A stretch of DNA of 18,763 bases from VAZQ01 sp036502925 (GTDB lineage Bacteria > Pseudomonadota > Alphaproteobacteria > Rhizobiales > Xanthobacteraceae). The translations under genes were made by a program, and so were the position numbers. Below are positions 6,837-14,503 of this stretch, piece after piece. The notes under the pieces were generated by a model, which was not told the origin of the DNA, searched no databases, and worked only from the letters and a program-made list of their open reading frames with translations. Within the stretch, counting starts at the first letter, position 1; each line of letters begins with the position of its first letter. Where the stretch lies: contig DASXXS010000105.1 of the NCBI GenBank assembly GCA_036502925.1, positions 1 to 18,763 on the forward strand. The letters are read 5' to 3'.

Positions 6837-9026
6837 ATGACGGACGCGGTGATCCCGGTCGGACGGCTCGGTTCGGTCTCCGAATGGCCCGCCCGGCTTT
6901 TCCGTGGGCTCGCCGCTCGCTTCGCCGCCGAGGGCGACCGCCGCCTGCTCTGGCTGCCGGTATTTTTCGGGGCCGGGATCGGCATCTATTTCGTGCTGAC
7001 GTTCGAGCCGCCGCTGTGGCCGGGCATCGCTGCCACGGTCGCCGGCGTGGGCCTGGTATTTGCGCTGCGCCGGCATCCGGGCTGGTGCGAAACTGCGATT
7101 GCGTTCACCGCCTTGGCCGCCGGCTTTGCATTGATGCGGGAGACCGCCTGGGAGCGCCAGGCGCCGATGCTGCAGCGCCATCTCGGGTCGATCGCCATTA
7201 CCGGGCGGGTCGTCGATATCGATCAGATGGAGAAAGGCTGGCGCATCATCATCGAGGCAGATCCGTTGCCCGGCGTTGATGCGGGCGACCAGCCGCGCCG
7301 TGTACGCGTGCATATCCCGGCGAAGAGCGACGAGCTCAACCCGGGCGACCGCGTCAGCCTCAAGGCGATGCTTTACCCAGTGCCGGCCCAGGTCCTGCCG
7401 GGCGGGCGCGACCTTCAGCGCGAGCTCTATTTCACCGGAATCGGCGGGGTCGGATACAGCCTTGGCGCTGCCCGCCTGATCGCCGGGCCGGAAGCCGCCG
7501 GGCAAGGATCATCCGAGGCCGCGGGCGGCTGGCGCGAGAATCTGCGGCGTCTGCGCACCGAAATGTCGCGGCGGATCATCGCCGTGCTGCCCGGCTCGAC
7601 CGGCGGCGTCGCCTCCGCGCTGATCACCGGCAAGCGCGGTGCGATCACCGAGGAGGTCAAGCAGGCCTTCCGCGATTCCGGACTGTCGCATCTCCTGGTG
7701 ATCGCCGGATTGCATCTGGGCCTGGTCGGCGCCTTCGTATTTTTCGCCGTGCGCGGCGCACTGGCGCTGATCCCGCCGATCGCGTTGCGCTATCCCATCA
7801 AGAAGATTGCCGCCGGCGTCGCTCTCGTCGTTCTGGCCTGTTATTTGTTGATCTCGGGCGCGGCGATCCCGACCGAGCGCGCCTTTGTCATGAATGGCAT
7901 CGTGTTCGCCGCGATCATCATCGACCGGCTGCGGATCTCGATGCGGGTCTGCGCGATCGCCGCCGTGGTCGTGCTCGTCGTCGATCCGGCGAGCCTCGTC
8001 GGCGTCAGCTTTCAGATGTCGTTTGGCGCAGTGGTCGCGCTGATTGCAGTATACGAGACCTATGGCGCGCAGCTTGGCCGCATGTTGCACAGCCGCTCGG
8101 TCTGGGGCCAAGTGCTGGGCTACTGCGCCGGCGTTGCCGTCACGACCGTGATCGCGACGCTCGGCACCTATCCGTTCTCGATCTACCATTTCCATCACCT
8201 CGCCCTCTATTCGCCGCTCGCCAATGTCATAGCGGTGCCATTGAGCGCGATGTGGACATTGCCCTGGGGAGTCTTGACCTGCCTGTTGATGCCGTTCGGC
8301 CTCGAGCGCCTGGCGCTGGTGCCGATGGGGTGGGGGATCGACATCACGATCTGGGTTGCGCAGCATGTCTCCGCGCTGCCGGGCGATGTCTGGGCAATGC
8401 CGCGGTTGCCGGCGTTGGGGCTGCTGCTGATTGCACTGGGCGGGCTGTGGCTGTGCTTGTGGCGCGGCAGCTGGCGGTGGTGGGGCATGGCCGCGATCGT
8501 CGCCGGGTTTGCCAGCATGATGCTGACCCGCCCGCCCGACATCCTGATTACGGATGGCGGGCGTTTTGTCGCCGCGCGGGCGCCCGATGGCCATTATTTC
8601 GTCGCCGCCGACAAGGGCGAGAAGATCGTGCGCTCGTTCTTTGCCTCGGAGACCGGCGCGACTTTGGCGCCTTGGCCCGCCGCCGGGAGCGCGGCGGAGG
8701 GCGGGCTCGACTGCGCCGGGAAGCTATGCCGCTATACCGCGCGCAGCCGTCAGGTGGCGATCGTGACCGGGATAGCGGCGCTGCCGATCAAATGCGCCGG
8801 GCTCGACGCGATCGTTAGCCAGGTGCCCGCCGGCTTCCGCTGCCGGTCAATCGTGCCGGTCATCGACCGCATCGATTCGTGGCGGCGCGGCGCGGTCGCG
8901 CTGTGGCTCGACAAGGACGGCATTGCCATCGAGAGCGCGAACGAGAGCCGCGGTGACCGGCCCTGGGTGCCGCATCCGCGCCCCAAGCCGCCGCCCGTGC
9001 CTGCGCAAATCACGCCACGCAGTTGA
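6837..9026 (+). CDS. comEC: ComEC/Rec2-family DNA-uptake channel protein
   Basis: The 729-residue protein begins with two to three membrane helices (about 37-55, 61-77, 84-100) and a soluble DUF4131 region (about 115-210), whose oligonucleotide-binding-like strands include ITGRVVDI. A competence domain follows with the hallmark SGLSHLLVIAGLHLGL at 281-296 and an ISGAAIPTERAF stretch. Several further helices reach about residue 565, then a soluble tail of about 165 residues. ComEC carries single-stranded DNA across the inner membrane during transformation. The tail shows no HxHxDH motif of a metallo-beta-lactamase domain, as in many Rhizobiales members, so any nuclease function would be supplied elsewhere. 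The 137-bp upstream gap has an AT-rich patch (TATAAA at 6781-6786) but no convincing -35 box; no LexA-type GAAC repeat is seen. The ATG at 6837 fits the usual N-terminus but lacks a strong ribosome site. Confidence 0.93.
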   Translation: MTDAVIPVGRLGSVSEWPARLFRGLAARFAAEGDRRLLWLPVFFGAGIGIYFVLTFEPPLWPGIAATVAGVGLVFALRRHPGWCETAIAFTALAAGFALMRETAWERQAPMLQRHLGSIAITGRVVDIDQMEKGWRIIIEADPLPGVDAGDQPRRVRVHIPAKSDELNPGDRVSLKAMLYPVPAQVLPGGRDLQRELYFTGIGGVGYSLGAARLIAGPEAAGQGSSEAAGGWRENLRRLRTEMSRRIIAVLPGSTGGVASALITGKRGAITEEVKQAFRDSGLSHLLVIAGLHLGLVGAFVFFAVRGALALIPPIALRYPIKKIAAGVALVVLACYLLISGAAIPTERAFVMNGIVFAAIIIDRLRISMRVCAIAAVVVLVVDPASLVGVSFQMSFGAVVALIAVYETYGAQLGRMLHSRSVWGQVLGYCAGVAVTTVIATLGTYPFSIYHFHHLALYSPLANVIAVPLSAMWTLPWGVLTCLLMPFGLERLALVPMGWGIDITIWVAQHVSALPGDVWAMPRLPALGLLLIALGGLWLCLWRGSWRWWGMAAIVAGFASMMLTRPPDILITDGGRFVAARAPDGHYFVAADKGEKIVRSFFASETGATLAPWPAAGSAAEGGLDCAGKLCRYTARSRQVAIVTGIAALPIKCAGLDAIVSQVPAGFRCRSIVPVIDRIDSWRRGAVALWLDKDGIAIESANESRGDRPWVPHPRPKPPPVPAQITPRS

Positions 9027-9092
9027 GGCGCACCCCCGCGAACCGGCCGGTCGGGATCGGCCCTTGCGCGGGTCATTGCCGCGGTGTAAAGC

Positions 9093-9110
9093 TGACTGAC
9101 TGGTCAGTCA
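9093..9110. promoter_or_regulatory. Perfect palindromic operator, probable TetR-regulator binding site
   Basis: The site is TGACTGAC-TG-GTCAGTCA, with perfect 8-bp arms about a 2-bp centre. It lies 17 nt before the ATG of the TetR-type gene and just after a weak -10-like TGTAAA (9085-9090). Short palindromes of this size and position are typical autoregulatory operators of TetR proteins. Binding would block the promoter of the whole efflux operon. Confidence 0.75.
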
Positions 9111-9127
9111 TTTTTGAGGCTGTGGAT

Positions 9128-9826
9128 ATGGCCAAGTCCGGATCCGCAACCCGCAGAAGCAAGGCGAAGCGTCCGCGCGCCGTGGCGGCGCCGCGTGCCA
9201 GCCGGCGGGCCGTCGCCGCGACGGAGCCGCGTGCCGGCCGGCGGGCCGAGCGGCGGCAAGCGATCCTCGCCGCGGCGCTGCGGGAATTCTCCGCCCGCGG
9301 ATTCGCGGCCGCCCGGCTGGACGATGTGGCGGATGCGGCCGGCATCGCCAAGGGCACCATCTATCTCTACTTCCGCGACAAGGAGGCGCTATTCCAGGAC
9401 CTGATCCGCTCGGAAATGAGCCCGGTGGTCGCAACCCTCGAGACCGCGCTCACGGTCGATCTGCCGGTGCGCGCGGTGGCGGAGCGAGCGGTCGAGCTGT
9501 TCGTGCGTGAAATCTGCGGCACCAGCCGCAAGGACATCATCCGCCTCATCATCAGCGAGGGGCCGCGCTTCCCGAAACTGGCCGATTTCTATTATCGGGA
9601 GGTGCTTTCGCGCGTCATTGCCGCCGTACGCGCGCTGCTGGCGCGGGCGCTGGAGCGCGGAGAATTGCGCAGCGATGCCCTCATCCGGTTCCCGCAATTA
9701 CTGGCGGCCCCCGGCATCGTCGCCATCATCTGGAACGGCTTGTTCCAACGCCATGACCCGCTCGACGTGCGGGCCTTGATGCGCGCCCATCTCGACCTTC
9801 TGTTCGGCCAAGGGAAAGCGAAATGA
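9128..9826 (+). CDS. TetR/AcrR-family transcriptional repressor of the efflux operon
   Basis: The 232-residue protein has the TetR DNA-binding domain at about 38-95: RRQAILAAALREFSARGF, the helix-turn-helix LDDVADAAGIAKGTIYLYF and the DKEALFQDLI start of the next helix. A helical ligand-binding domain follows (TetR_C type). An unusual basic N-terminal tail of about 38 residues precedes the domain and contains a partial 36-bp duplication. The ATG at 9128 is chosen because GAGG (9116-9119) lies 8 nt before it; the frame is open further up but passes through the operator. The stop overlaps the next gene as ATGA. The layout is that of CecR, which represses ybhGFSR in E. coli. The ligand is unknown. 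Confidence 0.9.
   Translation: MAKSGSATRRSKAKRPRAVAAPRASRRAVAATEPRAGRRAERRQAILAAALREFSARGFAAARLDDVADAAGIAKGTIYLYFRDKEALFQDLIRSEMSPVVATLETALTVDLPVRAVAERAVELFVREICGTSRKDIIRLIISEGPRFPKLADFYYREVLSRVIAAVRALLARALERGELRSDALIRFPQLLAAPGIVAIIWNGLFQRHDPLDVRALMRAHLDLLFGQGKAK
9191..9248 (+). repeat. Internal 36-bp-period duplication in the TetR gene tail
   Basis: The 22-bp block at 9191-9212 recurs at 9227-9248 with one mismatch. The 36-bp period keeps the frame and gives PRASRRAV then PRAGRRAE in the basic N-terminal tail. It looks like an in-frame slippage or duplication event that lengthened the tail. Confidence 0.8.
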
Positions 9827-10584
9827 TTTCAGGTCGCGCAGCGATCGGGCTCGCGCTCGTCTTGACCGGATGCGTACCGGGCAACGATCCGACCTTCCAG
9901 GGCTGGATCGAGGCCGATCTCATCTTCGTCAGCCCCGACGAAACCGGCCGGATTGAGACACTCTCCGTGCGCGAAGGCGACCCGGTCGAAACCGGCGCGC
10001 CGCTTTTCACCGTGGACGCCGATCTGCAGAAAGCCGATCTGCAGATGCAGGAAGCCGCCCTGAAGAACGCCCAGCAGGCTTACGATCGCGCGCGAGATCT
10101 GCTCAAGACGCAAGCCGGCACGCAAAAGACCTTGGAGGACGCGGAGGCGGCATTGCGCACGGCCCAGGCGCGGCTCAACTCCTCGCGGACGCGGCTCGAC
10201 CGCCGCCAGGTTTTCAGTCCGGTGACCGGCAGCGTCGAGCAGATCTACTATCGCGTCGGCGAAATGGTCCCGGCTGGCCGGCCGGTCACCGCGCTGTTGC
10301 CGCCGGACAATCTGAAGGTGCGCTTCTTCGTCAATGAAGCGGCTCTGCCGCACATCAAGCTCGGCGATGCGGTGAAGGTGCAGTGCGACGGCTGTGCCGG
10401 TGATCTCGCCGCCACCGTGAGCTTCATGTCCCGCAGTTCGGAATTCACGCCGCCGGTGATCTACAGCACCGAGGAGCGCGCCAAGCTCGTCTTCATGGTC
10501 GAGGCGCGGCCGCAACGTTCGGATCGATTGCGCGTCGGCCAGCCGGTGAGCGTCGCGCTCGTGCCGGCGGAGCCGCAAAAGTGA
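9823..10584 (+). CDS. HlyD-family periplasmic adaptor of an ABC efflux pump, predicted lipoprotein
   Basis: The 253-residue protein has a lipoprotein signal: a short basic N-terminus, a hydrophobic stretch and the lipobox LTGC with Cys at residue 17, so it is likely anchored to a membrane by lipid. Then come a first beta-barrel/lipoyl half (about 27-62, VSPDETGRIETLSVREGDPV), a short coiled-coil hairpin (about 66-130, rich in Gln and Ala heptads), the second lipoyl half with VFSPVTGSVEQIYYRVGEMV, and a final beta-barrel part. The adaptor would link the inner-membrane ABC transporter to an outer-membrane channel of the TolC type, which is not in this window. It is shorter than E. coli YbhG (about 330 residues), mainly in the hairpin. 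It overlaps neighbours on both sides by 4 bp. The Cys pair in CDGC near residues 187-190 is unusual for the family. Confidence 0.9.
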   Translation: MISGRAAIGLALVLTGCVPGNDPTFQGWIEADLIFVSPDETGRIETLSVREGDPVETGAPLFTVDADLQKADLQMQEAALKNAQQAYDRARDLLKTQAGTQKTLEDAEAALRTAQARLNSSRTRLDRRQVFSPVTGSVEQIYYRVGEMVPAGRPVTALLPPDNLKVRFFVNEAALPHIKLGDAVKVQCDGCAGDLAATVSFMSRSSEFTPPVIYSTEERAKLVFMVEARPQRSDRLRVGQPVSVALVPAEPQK

Positions 10585-11522
10585 CGGCGGCGCCGGACAT
10601 CGCGATCGACGTCGAAGGCCTGACCAAGTCGTTCGACGGCCGCACGGTCGTGCGCAATCTGTCCATGCAGGTGAAGCGCGGCACCATTTACGGATTCCTT
10701 GGTCCCAACGGTTCCGGCAAGACCACGACCATCCGCATGCTGTGCGGCTTGCTCACGCCCGACCAGGGTCGCGGCACCTGTCTCGGCTTCGACATCATCA
10801 CGCAGTCCGATCAGATCAAGCATCATGTCGGTTACATGACGCAGCGCTTCAGCTTGTATCAGGACCTCTCGGTGCGCGAGAATCTCGAATTCGTCGCGCG
10901 CCTATATGGGCTGCGCAATCCGGTTGCGGCGGCGCGCGCGACGATCGAGCGAATCGGGCTTGGCCGCCGCGAGGACCAGCTCGCGGGCGAGCTGTCCGGC
11001 GGATGGAAGCAACGCCTGGCGCTCGGCGCCTGCACGCTGCCGAACCCGCAGCTGCTGCTGCTCGACGAGCCGACCGCGGGCGTCGACCCGAAGGCGCGGC
11101 GCGAGTTCTGGAACGAGATTCACGCGCTGGCCGGCGCGGGCCTCACGGTGCTGGTCTCGACCCATTACATGGACGAGGCCGAACGCTGCCACGAGATCGC
11201 TTACATCGCCTATGGGGACCTGCTGGCGCACGGCACGGTCGCGCAGGTGGTCGCGGCTTCGCATCTCACCACCTATGAGGTCAGCACCGCCGACGGCGCC
11301 GGGTTGGCAAAACTCGCCGAGGAGCTTGCCGCCCAGCCGGGCGTCGACATGACGGCGCCGTTCGGGACCAGCCTGCATGTGTCGGGACGCGATCAGGCGG
11401 CGCTGGAAGCGGCGATCGCGCCCGATCGCAGCCGGCCCGGGCTCACCTGGAAACGCTCGCAGCCGACCCTGGAGGACGTCTTCATCGATCTCATGGGCAA
11501 GTCGCGGGACAATTTCCAATGA
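10581..11522 (+). CDS. ABC transporter ATP-binding protein, YbhF/DrrA-like efflux family
   Basis: The protein of 313 residues is a single ATPase. Walker A GPNGSGKTT is at 41-49, the Q-loop Gln at 88, signature LSGGWKQ at 138-144, Walker B LLLLDEP at 158-164 and the switch His at 195 (STHYMDEAE). The C-terminal part (about 220-313, ending PTLEDVFIDLMGKSRDNF) is the regulatory extension of the ABC-2 drug and lipid export family. E. coli YbhF has two ATPase domains; here there is one, which would dimerise. It starts at GTG 10581, overlapping the adaptor stop (GTGA), and its own stop overlaps the permease start. It powers export by the following permease; the substrate is not evident. Confidence 0.95.
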   Translation: MTAAPDIAIDVEGLTKSFDGRTVVRNLSMQVKRGTIYGFLGPNGSGKTTTIRMLCGLLTPDQGRGTCLGFDIITQSDQIKHHVGYMTQRFSLYQDLSVRENLEFVARLYGLRNPVAAARATIERIGLGRREDQLAGELSGGWKQRLALGACTLPNPQLLLLDEPTAGVDPKARREFWNEIHALAGAGLTVLVSTHYMDEAERCHEIAYIAYGDLLAHGTVAQVVAASHLTTYEVSTADGAGLAKLAEELAAQPGVDMTAPFGTSLHVSGRDQAALEAAIAPDRSRPGLTWKRSQPTLEDVFIDLMGKSRDNFQ

Positions 11523-12691
11523 CCCAAGCCTCAACGATCCAAGCTCCGACGACGCAGGCGCGCGTCCCGATCCGCGGCGGCTTCTGGCTTCGCACCGCGG
11601 CGATGTTGATCAAGGAATTCATCCAGCTGCGCCGGGACCGCGTGTCGTTTGCGATGATCATCATGATTCCGCTGGTCCAGCTCATGCTGTTCGGCTACGC
11701 CATCAATACCAATCCGCGCCATCTGCCGACGGCCATACTGCTGCAGGAGGAGAGCGACATCGGCCGTTCTATCCTCAAGGCGTTGGAGAACACCGAATAT
11801 TTCGCAGTCACCCATCGGGTCAGCAACGAGGCCGAGTTCGACCGGCTGCTGGCTTCCGGCGCCGTGCTGTTCGCCATCGAGATCCCGGCGAATTTCGAGC
11901 GCGCGGTGCGCCGCGGCGATCGTCCGGCACTGCTGGTCGCCGCCGACGCAACCGATCCGGTGGCAGCCGGCTCCGCCATGGCGGCGCTCGGACAGCTGGT
12001 CACAACCGCGCTCCAGCACGACCGCGACATCCCCGATGCCGGCCCCGCCGCCTTCGAAATCCGTACCCACGCCCGCTACAACCCGGCCGGCACGACGGCG
12101 CTCAACATCGTGCCCGGGCTGGTCGGCACCATCCTCACCATGACCATGCTGATCTTCACGGCGCTGTCGGTGACGCGCGAGATCGAGCGCGGCACCATGG
12201 AGAGCCTGCTCGCCATGCCGATCACGCCGATCGAGATCATGCTGGGCAAGATCGTGCCCTATATCATGGTCGGATTCGTTCAGGCGGGCCTGATCATCGG
12301 CATCGGTATCGGCCTGTTCGGCATTCCGGTGCTCGGCAATCTGGCGCTGCTGGCCGCGCTCAGCACGCTGTTCATTACCACCAACCTGTCGATCGGCTAT
12401 ACGTTCTCGACATTGGCGCAAAACCAGCTGCAGGCCATGCAGATGTCGATGATGTTCTTCCTGCCCAACATTCTGCTGTCCGGGTTCATGTTTCCGTTTG
12501 CGGGGATGCCGGGATGGGCCCAGTGGGTCGGCGAGGCGCTCCCGCTCACCCATTACCTGCGCATCGTGCGCTCGATCATGCTCAAGGGAGCAACACTTGC
12601 CGATCTCCAATTCGACACGCTTGCGCTCGGCGGCCTGATGCTGATCGCCATGACGATCGCAGTGACGCGCTTCCGCCGCACGCTCGATTGA
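11519..12691 (+). CDS. ABC-2-type permease, YbhS/YbhR-like efflux family
   Basis: The protein of 390 residues has the ABC2_membrane_3 layout: an N-terminal membrane helix (about 44-62, MIIMIPLVQLMLFGYA), a large extracytoplasmic domain (about 63-190), then five helices from about 195 to 385. The EIERGTMESLLAMPI motif between helices 2 and 3 is the coupling-helix signature of this family. It would form the membrane channel of the pump as a homodimer, since no second permease gene follows (E. coli has both ybhS and ybhR). The start overlaps the ATPase stop (ATGA), and a GC-rich hairpin follows the stop within 5 nt. The predicted function is drug or lipophile efflux. Confidence 0.93.
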   Translation: MTQASTIQAPTTQARVPIRGGFWLRTAAMLIKEFIQLRRDRVSFAMIIMIPLVQLMLFGYAINTNPRHLPTAILLQEESDIGRSILKALENTEYFAVTHRVSNEAEFDRLLASGAVLFAIEIPANFERAVRRGDRPALLVAADATDPVAAGSAMAALGQLVTTALQHDRDIPDAGPAAFEIRTHARYNPAGTTALNIVPGLVGTILTMTMLIFTALSVTREIERGTMESLLAMPITPIEIMLGKIVPYIMVGFVQAGLIIGIGIGLFGIPVLGNLALLAALSTLFITTNLSIGYTFSTLAQNQLQAMQMSMMFFLPNILLSGFMFPFAGMPGWAQWVGEALPLTHYLRIVRSIMLKGATLADLQFDTLALGGLMLIAMTIAVTRFRRTLD

Positions 12692-12695
12692 CCGC

Positions 12696-12718
12696 ATGCC
12701 GGCGATCCCCGCCGGCAT
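12696..12718 (+). terminator. Hairpin at the end of the efflux operon, without T-tract
   Basis: ATGCCGGC at 12696-12703 pairs perfectly with GCCGGCAT at 12711-12718 over a 7-nt loop, 5 nt after the permease stop. No T-run follows, so it may be a weak or Rho-assisted terminator or an mRNA 3'-stabilising stem. The asparaginase gene begins 18 nt later, and read-through is possible. Confidence 0.5.
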
Positions 12719-12736
12719 CTCCAACTCAGGTGAACA

Positions 12737-13756
12737 GTGAGCTCGAGCCCTTCCGGACCCGTTCTTGTCGAAGCGCTGCGCGGCGAGATGGTGGAGAGCC
12801 GTCACTGCGGCGCGTACGCGGTGGTCGATGCCGCGGGCGGTGTCGTTCTGGCGCGGGGCGATATCGAGCACCCCGTCTATGCCCGCTCCGCCATCAAGCC
12901 GTTGCAGGCGCTGCCGTTGCTCGAAACCGGCACCGCCGAGCATTACCGGCTCGGCGTCAAGGAAATCGCGCTCGCATGCGCCTCTCACGACGGCACGCCG
13001 GCGGTGGCCGCCGCCGTTGACGCTTGGCTCGAGCGGATCGGGCTGCGGCCGGACGACCTCGAATGCGGCGCAGTTCCGCCGCTCGATTCGGCGGCCGCGC
13101 AGGCGCTGATCCGCGCCGGCCAGGCGCCTTCGCCCCTCCACAACAACTGCTCCGGCAAGCATGCGGGATTCCTGTCGACGGCAAGCCATGGCGGCGAGCC
13201 GACGCGCGGCTACATCGACGCGGAGCATCCGGTTCAGCGGCGGGTGCGCGCGACGCTGTCGTCGATGACCGGCCTTGATCTGGAGCGCGCGCCCCACGGC
13301 ATCGATGGCTGCGGCATTCCGGTCATCGGCATCCCGCTCAAAGCCCTGGCGCGCGCCATGGCGCGCTTGGCCGATCCGGCCGGGCTCGCCGCCGAGCGCG
13401 CCGCGGCGGCGGCGCGCATCCTCGATGCGATGGGGGCGGAGTTCCTGATCGTGGCCGGCGCCAGCGGGTTCACCCGCGAGGTCATGCGCGTCGGTGGCGC
13501 CATGGTTCGGCTCAAGCCGGGCGCCGAGGGGGTTTTCTGCGCGGCGCTGCCACAGCAGGGGCTCGGTATCGCGCTCAAGATCAGCGATGGCGCCGGCCGC
13601 GCCGCCGACGTCGCCATGGGCGCGCTGCTTGTCAGGCTCGGCATGCTCGATCCGGCGCAGGCAGCCGCGCTCGAAGCCGTGCTGCGACCGCCGATCAAGA
13701 ACGTCGCCGGGCACGTCGTGGGCCAACTGCGGCCGGTTCCGGCGGCATTTCAATAA
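12737..13756 (+). CDS. L-asparaginase of the Rhizobium etli (type III) family
   Basis: The 339-residue protein belongs to Asparaginase_II (PF06089), unrelated in fold origin to E. coli AnsA/AnsB. Key positions match the R. etli ReAV enzyme with a +3 shift: ARSAIKP with Ser51 and Lys54 (nucleophile pair), CASH at 81-84, NNCSGKHAG with Cys138 and Lys141, and DGC with Cys192. In ReAV the corresponding Cys/Lys set binds a zinc ion near the active Ser-Lys pair. The enzyme hydrolyses asparagine to aspartate and ammonia in the cytoplasm; no signal peptide is seen. The start is GTG 12737 with AGGTG 4 nt upstream (12728-12732). Neighbours are not in the asparagine pathway, so its regulation is unclear; it may partly share the upstream operon's transcript. 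Confidence 0.92.
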   Translation: MSSSPSGPVLVEALRGEMVESRHCGAYAVVDAAGGVVLARGDIEHPVYARSAIKPLQALPLLETGTAEHYRLGVKEIALACASHDGTPAVAAAVDAWLERIGLRPDDLECGAVPPLDSAAAQALIRAGQAPSPLHNNCSGKHAGFLSTASHGGEPTRGYIDAEHPVQRRVRATLSSMTGLDLERAPHGIDGCGIPVIGIPLKALARAMARLADPAGLAAERAAAAARILDAMGAEFLIVAGASGFTREVMRVGGAMVRLKPGAEGVFCAALPQQGLGIALKISDGAGRAADVAMGALLVRLGMLDPAQAAALEAVLRPPIKNVAGHVVGQLRPVPAAFQ

Positions 13757-13802
13757 AGCTTGCGCTCTTTTCAATCGGCCTTTTCGTTGTCAACATCGGC
13801 CC

Positions 13803-14285
13803 ATGCAAGTGCGACCGGCGCAAGCGCGCGACGATGACGCGATCTGGGGAATCATTGGCCCGACCATCCGCGCCGGCGAGACCTACGCATTGCCCCGCGA
13901 CATGAGCCGGGCCGATGCGCTGGCCTATTGGAAATCGCCCAGTCACGAGGTCTTCGTCGCCGAACACGACGGCATGGTCCTGGGCACCTATTACATGCGG
14001 GCCAATCAGCAAGGCGGCGGGTCTCATGTTGCCAATTGCGGCTACATGACCGCACCGCGGGCGAGCGGACGCGGCGTGGCGCGGGCCATGTGCGCGCATT
14101 CGCTCGCGCAGGCGCGGGCGCGAGGCTTCCGCGCCATGCAGTTCAATCTCGTGGTGAGCAGCAATGAGCGCGCGGTTGCGTTATGGCAAAGCTTTGGATT
14201 TGAGATCGTGGGGCGGCTGCCGGCAGCGTTCGAGCATCCGCGGCTCGGCCCGGTCGACGCGGTGGTGATGTACCGGATGCTGTGA
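13803..14285 (+). CDS. GNAT-family N-acetyltransferase
   Basis: The protein of 160 residues is a single GNAT domain. The acetyl-CoA pyrophosphate-binding region reads ASGRGVARAMCAHSLAQARARG at about 81-102, and the NLVVSSNERAVALWQSFGFEIVG stretch (about 112-134) is the C-terminal half of the domain. It would move an acetyl group from acetyl-CoA to an amine; the substrate cannot be told from sequence. The ATG at 13803 gives the normal family N-terminus (MQVRPAQARDDDAIW), although the frame is open further upstream into the asparaginase gene in another frame. No clear ribosome site precedes it, and the 46-nt gap is somewhat T-rich. Confidence 0.88.
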   Translation: MQVRPAQARDDDAIWGIIGPTIRAGETYALPRDMSRADALAYWKSPSHEVFVAEHDGMVLGTYYMRANQQGGGSHVANCGYMTAPRASGRGVARAMCAHSLAQARARGFRAMQFNLVVSSNERAVALWQSFGFEIVGRLPAAFEHPRLGPVDAVVMYRML

Positions 14286-14366
14286 ACGTGGTTGCGGGGG
14301 CCGGCATCGAGCCACGATCCGCGCTGGGCGCCCCTTGTGGCTTCCCTTCATTCGCGGGCCGTCCCC

Positions 14367-14386
14367 AGGAGCGCCCCTACGCTCCT
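14367..14386 (+). terminator. Possible terminator after the acetyltransferase gene
   Basis: AGGAGCG (14367-14373) pairs with CGCTCCT (14380-14386) over a CCCCTA loop, followed by a mildly T-rich TGATTTCATT. The stem is short, so this is a weak terminator at best. The rest of the 218-bp gap up to the arsR-type gene holds a small GGAGGT/ACCTCC stem (14426-14445) and the operator. Confidence 0.45.
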
Positions 14387-14452
14387 TGATTTCATTCATG
14401 AAAATCGAGTTCGTTCTGCCAAAACGGAGGTATCAAGGCACCTCCAGGGGCC

Positions 14453-14496
14453 ATAATCAACTGTATGGTTGATTATCAATCGTAAGGTTGATAATC
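14453..14496. promoter_or_regulatory. Two abutting 18-bp ArsR-type operators
   Basis: ATCAACTGTATGGTTGAT (14456-14473) and ATCAATCGTAAGGTTGAT (14475-14492) are near-identical copies 19 bp apart. Two overlapping palindromes result: ATAATCAAC/GTTGATTAT (14453-14461 and 14468-14476) and GATTATCAA/TTGATAATC (14471-14479 and 14488-14496), both perfect. They end 7 nt before the start of the ArsR-type gene and overlap its likely promoter, so they are the expected autorepression site. Two copies nearly two helical turns apart would allow two dimers on one face of the DNA. Confidence 0.85.
14469..14495 (+). promoter_or_regulatory. Candidate promoter inside the ArsR operators
   Basis: TTGATT (14469-14474) and GATAAT (14490-14495) are spaced by 15 bp; the -10 matches TATAAT at five of six bases. 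A start about 7-9 nt downstream would fall at or next to the ATG at 14504, so the transcript would be leaderless. This agrees with the lack of a well-spaced ribosome site (only CAGG touching the ATG). Either box would be covered by bound repressor. Confidence 0.5.
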
Positions 14497-14503
14497 TACA
14501 GGC

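Noticed and set aside
9023..9127. Upstream start for the TetR gene
   Set aside because: It would place the operator palindrome inside the coding region, and the ribosome site GAGG at 9116 favours ATG 9128.
11531..13774. - strand open frame of 747 codons over the permease and asparaginase
   Set aside because: It crosses two well-supported + strand genes, has no recognisable domain and shows typical shadow composition.
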